Assembly (NCBI RefSeq): GCF_023634025.1
Contig: NZ_JALJCW010000001.1
Span: 1,091,501 to 1,155,500, forward strand
DNA from: Hanstruepera flava
GTDB lineage: Bacteria > Bacteroidota > Bacteroidia > Flavobacteriales > Flavobacteriaceae
DNA: 64,000 nt
Direction of reading: 5' to 3'
The position numbers and the translations under genes were made by a program. Positions 44,881 through 53,195 of this stretch are shown here, piece after piece. The notes beneath the pieces were generated by a model that saw nothing but the letters and a program-made list of their open reading frames with translations, was not told the origin of the DNA and made no database searches. Every line of letters starts with the position of its first letter. Position 1 is the stretch's first letter.

Positions 44881-46098
44881 CTATTCTTCTTCCTCGTAAT
44901 TATAGTCTGGATACAAAAAGTGATTGTAAGGAAAACGGGTTACGTGAATTTCGCGAACTTCATCATAAACACGCTTCTTAAAATCTTCTAAATTCTGCTT
45001 GTTTAAAGCAGAAATGAACAGGGCATTATTACCAATACGGTTCATCCAGGTTTTTTTCCATTCTTGTAAACTGTAGTTAGCCTTTGTACGTTCTGTCATT
45101 AAATCCGTATCATCATATGGTTCGGCCTCATAAGCATCAATTTTATTGAATACCATAATGGTTGGCTTGTCTGCACTATCTATTTCGCCTAAAATTTTGT
45201 TTACAGACTCAATGTGTTCTTCAAAATTAGGATGAGATATATCTACCACATGTAGTAATAAATCGGCTTCTCGAACCTCATCTAAAGTACTCTTAAAACT
45301 TTCAACCAATTGTGTTGGTAGCTTTCTAATAAACCCAACGGTATCGGTTAATAAAAATGGTAGGTTTTGAATCACCACTTTTCTTACCGTAGTATCTAAC
45401 GTTGCAAACAATTTGTTTTCGGCAAAAACCTCACTCTTACTTATGGTGTTCATGAGAGTAGATTTCCCTACGTTTGTATACCCAACCAGGGCCACACGAA
45501 CCATTTTGCCGCGATTACCACGTTGTACAGCCATTTGTTTGTCTATGGTCTTTATTTTGGCTTTTAGCAAGGCTATTTTATCACGTACTATACGTCTATC
45601 TGTTTCTATTTCAGTTTCACCAGGACCACGCATACCTATACCTCCTTTTTGTCGTTCAAGGTGTGTCCACATACCTTTTAATCGTGGCAACAAATATTCA
45701 CATTGCGCGAGTTCAACTTGAGTTCTTGCGTAACTGGTTTGCGCACGTTGCGCAAAAATATCGAGAATTAAATTGGTGCGATCTAATACTTTACAGTTTA
45801 GTATCTTACTTATATTACGTTCTTGAGCTGGCGATAATTCATCATCAAAAATAGCTGTACCAATATCATGTTCCTCGATAAAAGCTTGAACCTCTTGCAT
45901 CTTTCCAGTCCCAATAAAGGTTTTAGGATTGGGCATATCCATTTTTTGTGTGAAGCGTTTTAAAACCTCACCTCCAGCAGTGTATGTTAAAAATTCCAAC
46001 TCATCTAAATATTCTTTAGATTTATCTTCGTCTTGGTTTTTTGTAATTATTCCTATTAAAACAGCGCGTTCTAATTCTATGTCTTTCTTTTCTATCAT
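44881..46098 (-). CDS. hflX: Ribosome-splitting GTPase HflX
   Basis: A 405-residue GTPase. The N-terminal HflX domain has NPKTFIGTGKMQEVQAFI and ELSPAQERNISKIL. The middle has the Gly-rich WTHLERQKGGIGMRGPGETEIETDRR. The G-domain shows G1 VGYTNVGKSTLMN, G3 LTDTVGFIRKLP and G4 MVFNKID. The frame reaches 46119, but the ATG at 46098 gives the usual MIEKKDIELERAVLIG start. It rescues stalled ribosomes under stress. Upstream of PBP1A, divergent from the EEP phosphoesterase. Confidence 0.95.
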   Translation of the reverse strand: MIEKKDIELERAVLIGIITKNQDEDKSKEYLDELEFLTYTAGGEVLKRFTQKMDMPNPKTFIGTGKMQEVQAFIEEHDIGTAIFDDELSPAQERNISKILNCKVLDRTNLILDIFAQRAQTSYARTQVELAQCEYLLPRLKGMWTHLERQKGGIGMRGPGETEIETDRRIVRDKIALLKAKIKTIDKQMAVQRGNRGKMVRVALVGYTNVGKSTLMNTISKSEVFAENKLFATLDTTVRKVVIQNLPFLLTDTVGFIRKLPTQLVESFKSTLDEVREADLLLHVVDISHPNFEEHIESVNKILGEIDSADKPTIMVFNKIDAYEAEPYDDTDLMTERTKANYSLQEWKKTWMNRIGNNALFISALNKQNLEDFKKRVYDEVREIHVTRFPYNHFLYPDYNYEEEE

Positions 46099-46211
46099 AA
46101 TCATCAAAATATTATACAAAGTTACAATGATATTATGTAATGTATTCTAATTTACTCTATTCTTATTACTAAATTAGTATCTTAATCATTAATTGTATCG
46201 AAAATTTTAGA

Positions 46212-47156
46212 ATGACAAAACCATTATTTGCAGTTGCTTTTTACAACCTAGAAAATTTGTTTGACACTTATGATGACGATTTAACAAACGACAACGATTT
46301 TCTGCCTAATTCTGTTAAACGTTGGACACCAAAACGCTACCACAATAAAATACGGAAACTTGGATTTGCTATTTCAAATATTGGCAAAGTAGAAACAAAT
46401 GAATCACCTGCATTAATTGGATTGGCAGAGGTTGAAAACAATTTAGTCTTAGATGATTTATTAAACTCGGAGCATTTAGTTGATAAAACCTACGATTATG
46501 TTCATTTTGATTCGCCCGATGAACGTGGAATTGATGTTGCATTATTATATGATACAACTGTTTTTGAAGTTGAAGTGTCTGAAGTTTTTCCGGTACATAT
46601 TTATGACGAAGACGGAAGTATAGATTATACGCGCGATATACTTTTGGTAAAAGGGTTCTTGCATAATGAAATGGTGTATGTTATGGTAAACCATTGGCCT
46701 TCTAGACATGATGGAGAATTGGAAACAGAACCTAAACGCATTGCCGCAGCTGAACAGGCAAGTGAAATTATTCAAACTATTAAAAATGAAAATGCTGAAG
46801 CTAAAATCCTTATCATGGGCGACTTTAATGACGATCCATATAGCAACAGCATCAAACGCTTGATGAATTCTAATGACTTATATAACCCTATGGCAACGTT
46901 GTTATCTGATGATTCAGGAACCACACGCCATTTTGATGAATGGAATTTATTTGATCAAATTTTATTTAGCACCAATTTCTTTGAAACAACACCTAACCGT
47001 CTCTCTTTTATTAGTGCTGCTCTATTTGATGAAGATTTTTTAAAACAATACAGAGGTCCTTTTAAAGGTGCTCCATTTAGAACCTATGTAGGCAAAAAAT
47101 ACAAGGGTGGATATAGTGATCATTTTCCGGTATATATTTTATTAGAACAAAACTAA
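46212..47156 (+). CDS. Cytoplasmic endonuclease/exonuclease/phosphatase-fold protein
   Basis: A 314-residue EEP-superfamily enzyme without a signal peptide. Catalytic residues: Asn in AFYNLENLFDT, Glu in GLAEVENNL, the DERGIDVALLY strand, His in VNHWPSRHDGE, Asp/Asn in MGDFNDDPYS and Asp-His in YSDHFPVYIL. It is a paralogue of the exported enzyme at 51557-52609 (about half the residues match in these blocks). The substrate is unknown; family members cut phosphodiesters in nucleic acids or lipids. Ended by a terminator. The two paralogues bracket a DUF5689/TonB-receptor pair. Confidence 0.9.
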   Translation: MTKPLFAVAFYNLENLFDTYDDDLTNDNDFLPNSVKRWTPKRYHNKIRKLGFAISNIGKVETNESPALIGLAEVENNLVLDDLLNSEHLVDKTYDYVHFDSPDERGIDVALLYDTTVFEVEVSEVFPVHIYDEDGSIDYTRDILLVKGFLHNEMVYVMVNHWPSRHDGELETEPKRIAAAEQASEIIQTIKNENAEAKILIMGDFNDDPYSNSIKRLMNSNDLYNPMATLLSDDSGTTRHFDEWNLFDQILFSTNFFETTPNRLSFISAALFDEDFLKQYRGPFKGAPFRTYVGKKYKGGYSDHFPVYILLEQN

Positions 47157-47164
47157 AAACAAAA

Positions 47165-47188
47165 AAAGCCCACCAATTAGTGGGCTTT
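47165..47188. terminator. Bidirectional terminator after the EEP gene
   Basis: The stem AAAGCCCAC/GTGGGCTTT has a 6-base loop and flanking A and T tracts. It serves the EEP gene and the convergent DUF5689 gene. Confidence 0.85.
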
Positions 47189-47209
47189 TAATTTATTATT
47201 TAAGATCGA

Positions 47210-48613
47210 CTATTCTGTAGCTAGAACTACAAAATCTTCTACGTGATAAGCACCATCTAATTGCGTATCTGTACCAGATCCTGTTACTTTATACCCAACA
47301 TATAAAGTTCCTGTATATTCCGAAATATCTATCAATCCAGAATCTACAAACTCATACCATGAATTAGACTGCGATGCTAAAGTTGCTGAAATTGGAATCC
47401 AAGTTGCTCCTAACACATCTGTTCCGTCATAATCAGTAGATACAAACACTTCTAAAGTATTATCTGGAGAATCTAAATGGTGTTGTGCGGTTTTAAAGTT
47501 TAAGAATTCATTTTCTTGCGCATCCATATCGATACCTGGAGATATTAACCATCCAATATTAACATCATCGCCAGTTAGGTATGAGCTAAATTCAGCATAA
47601 CCATTTCCGCTAAATACTTGCTCTGTCCAAAACTCTCCACCTTCTTCAGCAAAGTTTGTCCATCCTGGAATATCTAGAATAGTATTATCTACGGCATCAT
47701 CAAAATCTTCTTCCATTATTACAACAAAGTCATTAATATCCAATGGCTCACATTTAGACTGGTCAAACACTACATCATCAGTAGAATTTAATGCCATAAC
47801 TAAATTACTACCATTAAACGTTTTTGTAATAACACCTGCAATTGTTCCTCCACCATCTGTTGGTAAAGGCATTTGAGCAAAATCAGCAAAAGAGCTTGTT
47901 TCTAATGGAAATGATGAATAACCAAATCCTTCACAGCTTTGTATAGTTCTTGATGTATCAAAATCATCTAAAGGATCAACATAAAACTCACCCTCTAAAC
48001 TATCAGGAAATTGAGCATCTTCAACCATAACAAACATACCAATATGAGAGTCATTTATTTGAGAAAATGTCACTACCAGTGGTTCAATAGTTTCGGTAAC
48101 TTGTGATCTCAATACATGAAGAGGAACCATATTAGCTGTCATGGCTTCTACTTCATTATCGACATTTGCTACTCCTCCAATTGTAATAACGTCGTCTCCT
48201 GAACGAACCTCTCCAACATATAATCCATTTAAGTTGATGTAAACCTCTCTACCAATATTAAATTGGTTATATGAATCTACTTGATTTAAAACTACTTTAA
48301 TAGCTGCAGTTGGGTTAGAAGGTGCATCTTGAATAAAGAACTCCTTGTAGAAATTCCCTGTTCTGTCCGATGAAGATACATATCCTTTAACATACACATC
48401 GGTAACTATTTCTGTAACTTCACCAGGAACAAAGTATGATTTTGCTTCTGCAACTGTTATAGCTGTTGAGTTTGCAATTAAATCATTTAGTCTGGCATTC
48501 TCTTCATCCCCTAAGCTACTAGGAACGGTATAATCGTCGTCTTGTACACAAGATGTTATAGCAAAAGCAGCTATTAACACAAGTATTCCTGATATAAATT
48601 TATTTGTTTTCAT
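47210..48613 (-). CDS. DUF5689 lipoprotein with choice-of-anchor J domain
   Basis: A 467-residue lipoprotein starting at the ATG at 48613 (a TTG two codons earlier is also in frame). Lipobox AITSCVQDDD near residue 22. Residues about 45-280 match DUF5689, an OB-fold-like exported domain (VYVKGYVSSSDRTGNFYKEFFIQD, INLNGLYVGEV). From about 295 a choice-of-anchor J jelly-roll follows (EEDFDDAVDN, GWTNFAEEGGEFW, GYAEFSSYLTGDDVNIGWLI split over the fold, YVGYKVTGSG). It lies 36 bases downstream of the TonB-receptor gene on the same strand, so the two probably work together at the outer membrane. Substrate unknown. Confidence 0.88.
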   Translation of the reverse strand: MKTNKFISGILVLIAAFAITSCVQDDDYTVPSSLGDEENARLNDLIANSTAITVAEAKSYFVPGEVTEIVTDVYVKGYVSSSDRTGNFYKEFFIQDAPSNPTAAIKVVLNQVDSYNQFNIGREVYINLNGLYVGEVRSGDDVITIGGVANVDNEVEAMTANMVPLHVLRSQVTETIEPLVVTFSQINDSHIGMFVMVEDAQFPDSLEGEFYVDPLDDFDTSRTIQSCEGFGYSSFPLETSSFADFAQMPLPTDGGGTIAGVITKTFNGSNLVMALNSTDDVVFDQSKCEPLDINDFVVIMEEDFDDAVDNTILDIPGWTNFAEEGGEFWTEQVFSGNGYAEFSSYLTGDDVNIGWLISPGIDMDAQENEFLNFKTAQHHLDSPDNTLEVFVSTDYDGTDVLGATWIPISATLASQSNSWYEFVDSGLIDISEYTGTLYVGYKVTGSGTDTQLDGAYHVEDFVVLATE

Positions 48614-48649
48614 GTTCAATAATGTTTTTAATTATTTTTCTTTTTCTTT

Positions 48650-51415
48650 TTAGAATCTAAAGTTAAGGTTTACAAAATAAGTAGCACCACGTCCGTACCA
48701 ATATTTTGGTCCAAAAACGCGTTTAGGGTTTTGATTGTCAGCAAGTAACTCTTTGTAATTAGCATTTCTACCTTGTTCAAAACCACCTGTTTTATATACT
48801 TCATCCAACAGATTGTTAATACTAGCAAATAAGCCAATGTAGTATTCTCCTATTTTCCATGATTTTCCTCCTATTAAATTAACTGTAAAATAGTCATCAA
48901 ACTCTTCTTGTTTAAGTAATTCTTGAGCTATGCCTTCGTCATAATCATTTATAGGTAAACCATCTCTATCTAAATAGAAGTTTTCAGTTCTTGTCAAAGG
49001 GCTAATATCAACATAAGTGTTTGATAGATAATTTACTGTAGCGCCAAACCACCAGTAATCTGGATCACGGTATTCAAAACCAACAGAATAGGCCTGTTGA
49101 GGGCCACCTGAAACTTTATAATTTTTCATGTTTGCCGTGTAGGTGTCTGTACGTCCAAAAAGTGATGACGTTAAGTATAAATTAGGATTATTATCATACG
49201 TGTACTGCCCTACAGAAGCAACTCCTTTTAATTTTATGGTTGGTGTGACTTGCGCTTCAAGTCCTAGCTCGGCACCAATGTGTCTTTTATCAACACCTTG
49301 TAAAACCTCTTGAACAAAAGCTGTTGTCTGGTTTATTGAAACAGACTCGTTACCATTTTCTATATTAATATTTGCTAAACCATCAGCAAAGTAAAAAGCA
49401 ATTTCGTTAGCATCCTGAATTTTAGTGTAATAACCCGTTAATTTGGCCTTAACAATTGGTGAACGGTATATATAGCTTACATCAACTGAAGCAATTTTTT
49501 CTTCTGTAATATTGGATACCACATCATTGTTTTCTCTTACATTAGAATAACTGTTTCTTAATGTAGGCGCTTTAGTTAAGTACCCTCCATTAATATCAAT
49601 TAAGTGTTTACCCGTAATTTTATAAGTTAAACCTCCTTTAGCGCCAACACCGGTAAAGCTTAACTTTTCGCCTTTACCATATGAGTTCTCAAAAGCAGAA
49701 TGCTCCCATAAGCCGTTTCTTTGATAGGTTGTGCTTGTAATACTAGCTGATGCATAAAAATCAACTTTGCTGTATTTAAATTGTGCTTGTGCATAACCTG
49801 AAATTACCGAAGCATCAATCTCATAATTGTAGCGGAATTTATCACCTTCACCTACAATTCTGTTAGGATTTCTGGCATCAAATTGAAAACCATCAAAGTT
49901 ATCAACATTTAAATATCCAGTAGAACCCAATAAGTCAATGATGTTACCGAAGTTTTCAGATTTAAAATCTTTATACGTAAAAGCAGCATTCAACAAAATA
50001 TTCTCGTTAATTTCGGTATTTAATATAGAGTTGAATGTTAGTTGTGTATCATCTGTTCTATCTTCATACAAAACGTAAGCTCCTGGTAAACCAGCAGTAT
50101 TATTAGTTAGGTTGGCGTCTAAAATGCGTTCCCAATCTATTTGACCATCATTAATGAATTCTTGTTCTGCCAAATAAGCGCCTTCGTAGTCCGGACCATC
50201 ATCATCAGCTAAAAAATAACTTGGGAGATTTTGATAGTAGGCAGGGCTTGGATTTGCACCTCCAGCAAAATCTAAACGGCTATTACCTATTTTTCCAAAT
50301 TGATATCCTACATTAGTATTTAATCTGGTTTTATCACTAATATCCCAATAGTGATTTAACATAAATATGGGCTCTTCAACCTCTTTAATTCTGGAGTTTT
50401 TCTTCTCGCCATCTAACCAGCCCCAATATTCATTATATCTTATATCTTTTAAGTCATAAACTTCTTGTGTATTAGGAGATGATTTCCCTCTACGATTAGG
50501 GGTAAACATTCCTGTAAAGTTTAAGCTATGTTTTTCGTTAATTTTTTTCTCAACAGAAGCAAAAAATGAATTAGCATCATAAAGTGTGGCATCTTGGTAG
50601 CCTTCTTTACCCCAGCGTCTCCCAGCCATAAACGTGTAAGCCCAACCATTTTTAGACAACCCTGAAGAATAGCTTGCCATAATACGGTTAGTATAACTTC
50701 TATTTGATGTAGAATAGGTAACACGACCTCCTTGACGATATTGCGAAGCTCTTACATTCATATTAGTAGTCCCTAATACGCCTCCAAAATTATAATTAGA
50801 AGGCTGAAGGCCAGAAGTTAATTCTTGGTTTCTAAGCACATCATTTAAACCTCCCCAATCACTCCATTGTGGACGGCCATCAAATAGTTTGTTCATTTCA
50901 ATTCCATTAATCAAAACCGATCCGTTTTCAGAGTCTAAACCTCTAACTCTAAAGAACGACGAACTCCATTCAAAAGCTGCTGTTCTTTGAAAAACATCTT
51001 GAGAGGATTGCAACAAACCTGAAATGTTATCTAAACCACTTGTGTCTGTGTTAAGTTCGTCATCCGTTAGGTTGATTGTAAACAAATTAGACTCAACCGA
51101 ATCAATCTCGAGAGTCATATCGGTTATGTTTACAGTTTCCCCTTCGTTAATTACAATAGGATATCTTTTGAATACATACCCAGGCTTTGATATTCTAATA
51201 ATTTGTTCCCCTAATGGTAAACTCTCAGAAAACTCAAATTCACCAGAAGCATTAGTTTGAGTCTCAATTACAGTTCCCTCTATGGTAACGGTTACATCTG
51301 GAATGGGCTCAAGTGTTATTGATTCTGAAACACTACCTTTAACAACTGTTTGTTGTGCAAACATGGTAGCACTTGAGAAAATTCCAATTAAAAAAATAAT
51401 TAATCGTTTTTTCAT
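48650..51415 (-). CDS. TonB-dependent outer-membrane receptor
   Basis: A 921-residue receptor. Signal peptide ends MFAQQ. Residues about 22-110 form a carboxypeptidase-regulatory-like beta-sandwich (VTIEGTVIETQTNASGEFEF). The plug follows (FFRVRGLDSENGSVLINGIEM, NELTSGLQPSNYNFGG-like block), then a 22-strand barrel that ends ATYFVNLNFRF with terminal Phe. It is co-transcribed with the DUF5689 lipoprotein, an arrangement like other receptor/lipoprotein uptake pairs, but it lacks the SusC signature and a SusD partner. The substrate is unknown; flanking EEP enzymes hint at phosphorylated or nucleic-acid-derived compounds. Confidence 0.92.
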   Translation of the reverse strand: MKKRLIIFLIGIFSSATMFAQQTVVKGSVSESITLEPIPDVTVTIEGTVIETQTNASGEFEFSESLPLGEQIIRISKPGYVFKRYPIVINEGETVNITDMTLEIDSVESNLFTINLTDDELNTDTSGLDNISGLLQSSQDVFQRTAAFEWSSSFFRVRGLDSENGSVLINGIEMNKLFDGRPQWSDWGGLNDVLRNQELTSGLQPSNYNFGGVLGTTNMNVRASQYRQGGRVTYSTSNRSYTNRIMASYSSGLSKNGWAYTFMAGRRWGKEGYQDATLYDANSFFASVEKKINEKHSLNFTGMFTPNRRGKSSPNTQEVYDLKDIRYNEYWGWLDGEKKNSRIKEVEEPIFMLNHYWDISDKTRLNTNVGYQFGKIGNSRLDFAGGANPSPAYYQNLPSYFLADDDGPDYEGAYLAEQEFINDGQIDWERILDANLTNNTAGLPGAYVLYEDRTDDTQLTFNSILNTEINENILLNAAFTYKDFKSENFGNIIDLLGSTGYLNVDNFDGFQFDARNPNRIVGEGDKFRYNYEIDASVISGYAQAQFKYSKVDFYASASITSTTYQRNGLWEHSAFENSYGKGEKLSFTGVGAKGGLTYKITGKHLIDINGGYLTKAPTLRNSYSNVRENNDVVSNITEEKIASVDVSYIYRSPIVKAKLTGYYTKIQDANEIAFYFADGLANINIENGNESVSINQTTAFVQEVLQGVDKRHIGAELGLEAQVTPTIKLKGVASVGQYTYDNNPNLYLTSSLFGRTDTYTANMKNYKVSGGPQQAYSVGFEYRDPDYWWFGATVNYLSNTYVDISPLTRTENFYLDRDGLPINDYDEGIAQELLKQEEFDDYFTVNLIGGKSWKIGEYYIGLFASINNLLDEVYKTGGFEQGRNANYKELLADNQNPKRVFGPKYWYGRGATYFVNLNFRF

Positions 51416-51502
51416 GTTTGATTTTATAGTTAAAAAATTGATTCGCTATATTAAATCTTAATTAAATAAGCGAGCAAATTTACATTATTTATAATAAATA
51501 TC

Positions 51503-51510
51503 TACTTTTG
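51503..51510 (+). promoter_or_regulatory. -7 promoter box for the exported EEP enzyme
   Basis: TACTTTTG is a perfect TAnnTTTG, 46 bases before the ATG at 51557. The divergent receptor has its own minus-strand match (TAAATTTG, 51482-51475). Confidence 0.4.
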
Positions 51511-51556
51511 GCGCAAGATTTGTAATATCGTAACGAAAACATAACATACTATTTGA

Positions 51557-52609
51557 ATGAGACTAATTAAAACATGTGCTTTTACACTCTTAATTTTATG
51601 TGTGACAACTATACAAGCGCAAGAATCGAAAACATTTAAGATACATACTGTAGCTTTTTATAATTTAGAAAATTTATTTGATACCATTAATGATCCTACC
51701 AAAAATGACGAGGCCAGCCCTATAATGGAAATGAACACTGAAATTGGTGAAATTTACAAAAAGAAGGTTCAGAACATGGCTCGTGTAATTTCAGATATCG
51801 GTGCAGATGATACTAATAATTCACCTGTAATTATAGGTGTTTCCGAAGTTGAAAACAGAGATGTACTTGAAGATGTGGTAAACGACCCTTTGTTAATTTC
51901 AAAAGATTATGGTATTGTTCATTACGACTCGCCTGATATAAGGGGAATTGATGTGGCATTACTGTATCAAAAACGTTTTTTTACGCCTATAAATACAAGC
52001 AGCCATGAACTTGTTATTTTCGACGATAGTTCAAGAGAACGTATATATACTCGAGACCAATTACTAGTAAGTGGGAAACTTGATGGCGAGCTCATTCATG
52101 TAATTGTTAACCATTGGCCATCACGAAGAGGTGGCGAAGCAAGAAGTAGGCCCAAACGTGTTGCTGCTGCTAAATTAAACAAAAAAATTATTGATTCTCT
52201 GCAAACTATAGATCCTTATGCTAAAGTTGTTATTATGGGCGATTTAAACGATGATCCGGTTAATGCTAGTGTAAAAGATGTATTAAAAGCTGAAAGGAAC
52301 AAAGAAGATGTTGGCTTAAAAGGCATTTACAATCCTATGGAAGAGTTCTTTAAAAATGGAATTGGCTCTAATGCTTACCGAGATAGCTGGAGTTTGTTCG
52401 ACCAAATTATGATTACGAAACCATTTTTAGAAAAAGATTATTCTACTTATCAATTTTATAAAGCTGGTATCTATAATAAGAACTATTTGGTAAATAAGCG
52501 TGGTAGGTACAAAGGTTACCCCTTAAGAAGTTTTGCCGATGGAGGTTTTACTGATGGATTTAGCGACCATTTCCCTGTTTATATCTATCTTATTAAAGAA
52601 ATGGAATAA
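51557..52609 (+). CDS. Exported endonuclease/exonuclease/phosphatase-fold enzyme
   Basis: A 350-residue EEP-superfamily protein with a signal peptide (residues 1-21, ending TIQAQ). The active-site blocks are AFYNLENLFDT, GVSEVENRDVL, SPDIRGIDVALLY, VNHWPSRRGGEAR, MGDLNDDPVN and FSDHFPVYIY, all complete. Compared with the cytoplasmic paralogue at 46212 it adds the signal peptide and a few loop insertions. It probably acts in the periplasm on phosphodiesters. It is divergent from the TonB receptor, with a 141-base shared promoter region, so co-regulation is likely. Confidence 0.9.
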   Translation: MRLIKTCAFTLLILCVTTIQAQESKTFKIHTVAFYNLENLFDTINDPTKNDEASPIMEMNTEIGEIYKKKVQNMARVISDIGADDTNNSPVIIGVSEVENRDVLEDVVNDPLLISKDYGIVHYDSPDIRGIDVALLYQKRFFTPINTSSHELVIFDDSSRERIYTRDQLLVSGKLDGELIHVIVNHWPSRRGGEARSRPKRVAAAKLNKKIIDSLQTIDPYAKVVIMGDLNDDPVNASVKDVLKAERNKEDVGLKGIYNPMEEFFKNGIGSNAYRDSWSLFDQIMITKPFLEKDYSTYQFYKAGIYNKNYLVNKRGRYKGYPLRSFADGGFTDGFSDHFPVYIYLIKEME

Positions 52610-52624
52610 AGTAAAAAGAGTTAA

Positions 52625-52654
52625 AAAAAGAGCGACAAAATTGTCGCTCTTTTT
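52625..52654. terminator. Bidirectional terminator
   Basis: A long perfect stem, AAAAAGAGCGACAA/TTGTCGCTCTTTTT, with a 2-base loop. It terminates the EEP gene and the convergent small membrane protein gene that starts its 3' end at 52655. Confidence 0.92.
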
Positions 52655-53095
52655 TTAAGCCATCCATGAGTTCCATGGAATTCTAGACAACAAAAGAACC
52701 AAAGCTATTATATAGTAAATAGTAATGGTCTTAAATTTAGCACTAGAAATACGTTTCTTTTTATGTTTTGAATAGCCCATTGTAATCAATACTATGGCCA
52801 AAATATTAACTAAAGGATGTTCAACTAAATACAGTCTGTCTACCGAATTTTTCATGATTTCACCCATTCCAGACTCACTAAACAAACTAAACCTTGGCGA
52901 TACAAAGTACATTACAAATCCTATTAGCAATTGAATATGCGAAACGATTAGTGCGAAAAGTGCAATTCTAAAGTCTTTAGCACCATACTCTTTGTTACCA
53001 ACACGCTTTATGATACTATTAATAATAGCTAGCACAATAATTAAAAGCACTAAATAAGCCCAATAGGAGTGTAGAATTTTTACCGTGTTATACAT
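52655..53095 (-). CDS. Four-helix membrane protein, possible cytochrome b-like
   Basis: A 146-residue inner-membrane protein with four hydrophobic helices (about 12-29, 45-64, 92-108 and 124-139). Histidines near helix ends (ILHSYWAYLV, VSHIQLLIG, VEHPLVNIL, YSKHKKKR) resemble the ligand layout of small b-type cytochromes, so haem binding is possible. The family is common in Bacteroidota and has no assigned role that I can defend. It is a single gene between terminators. Confidence 0.75.
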   Translation of the reverse strand: MYNTVKILHSYWAYLVLLIIVLAIINSIIKRVGNKEYGAKDFRIALFALIVSHIQLLIGFVMYFVSPRFSLFSESGMGEIMKNSVDRLYLVEHPLVNILAIVLITMGYSKHKKKRISSAKFKTITIYYIIALVLLLSRIPWNSWMA

Positions 53096-53148
53096 AATGT
53101 TAAATTTCTTTTTTGGTTACAAACAAATGTAAGAATAAATGCCATAAA

Positions 53149-53177
53149 AAAACCTCTTCGTTACGAAGAGGTTTTTT
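53149..53177. terminator. Terminator of the second TonB-receptor gene
   Basis: The stem CCTCTTCG/CGAAGAGG (53153-53160 and 53164-53171) has a 3-base loop and flanking A and T tracts. Confidence 0.88.
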
Positions 53178-53195
53178 GTATTGATAAATTTTTGT

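Noticed and set aside
44758-44991. A 77-residue plus-strand ORF between PBP1A and hflX
   Set aside because: It overlaps both real genes in antisense and its composition is Phe/Ile-rich as expected from AT-rich shadow sequence.
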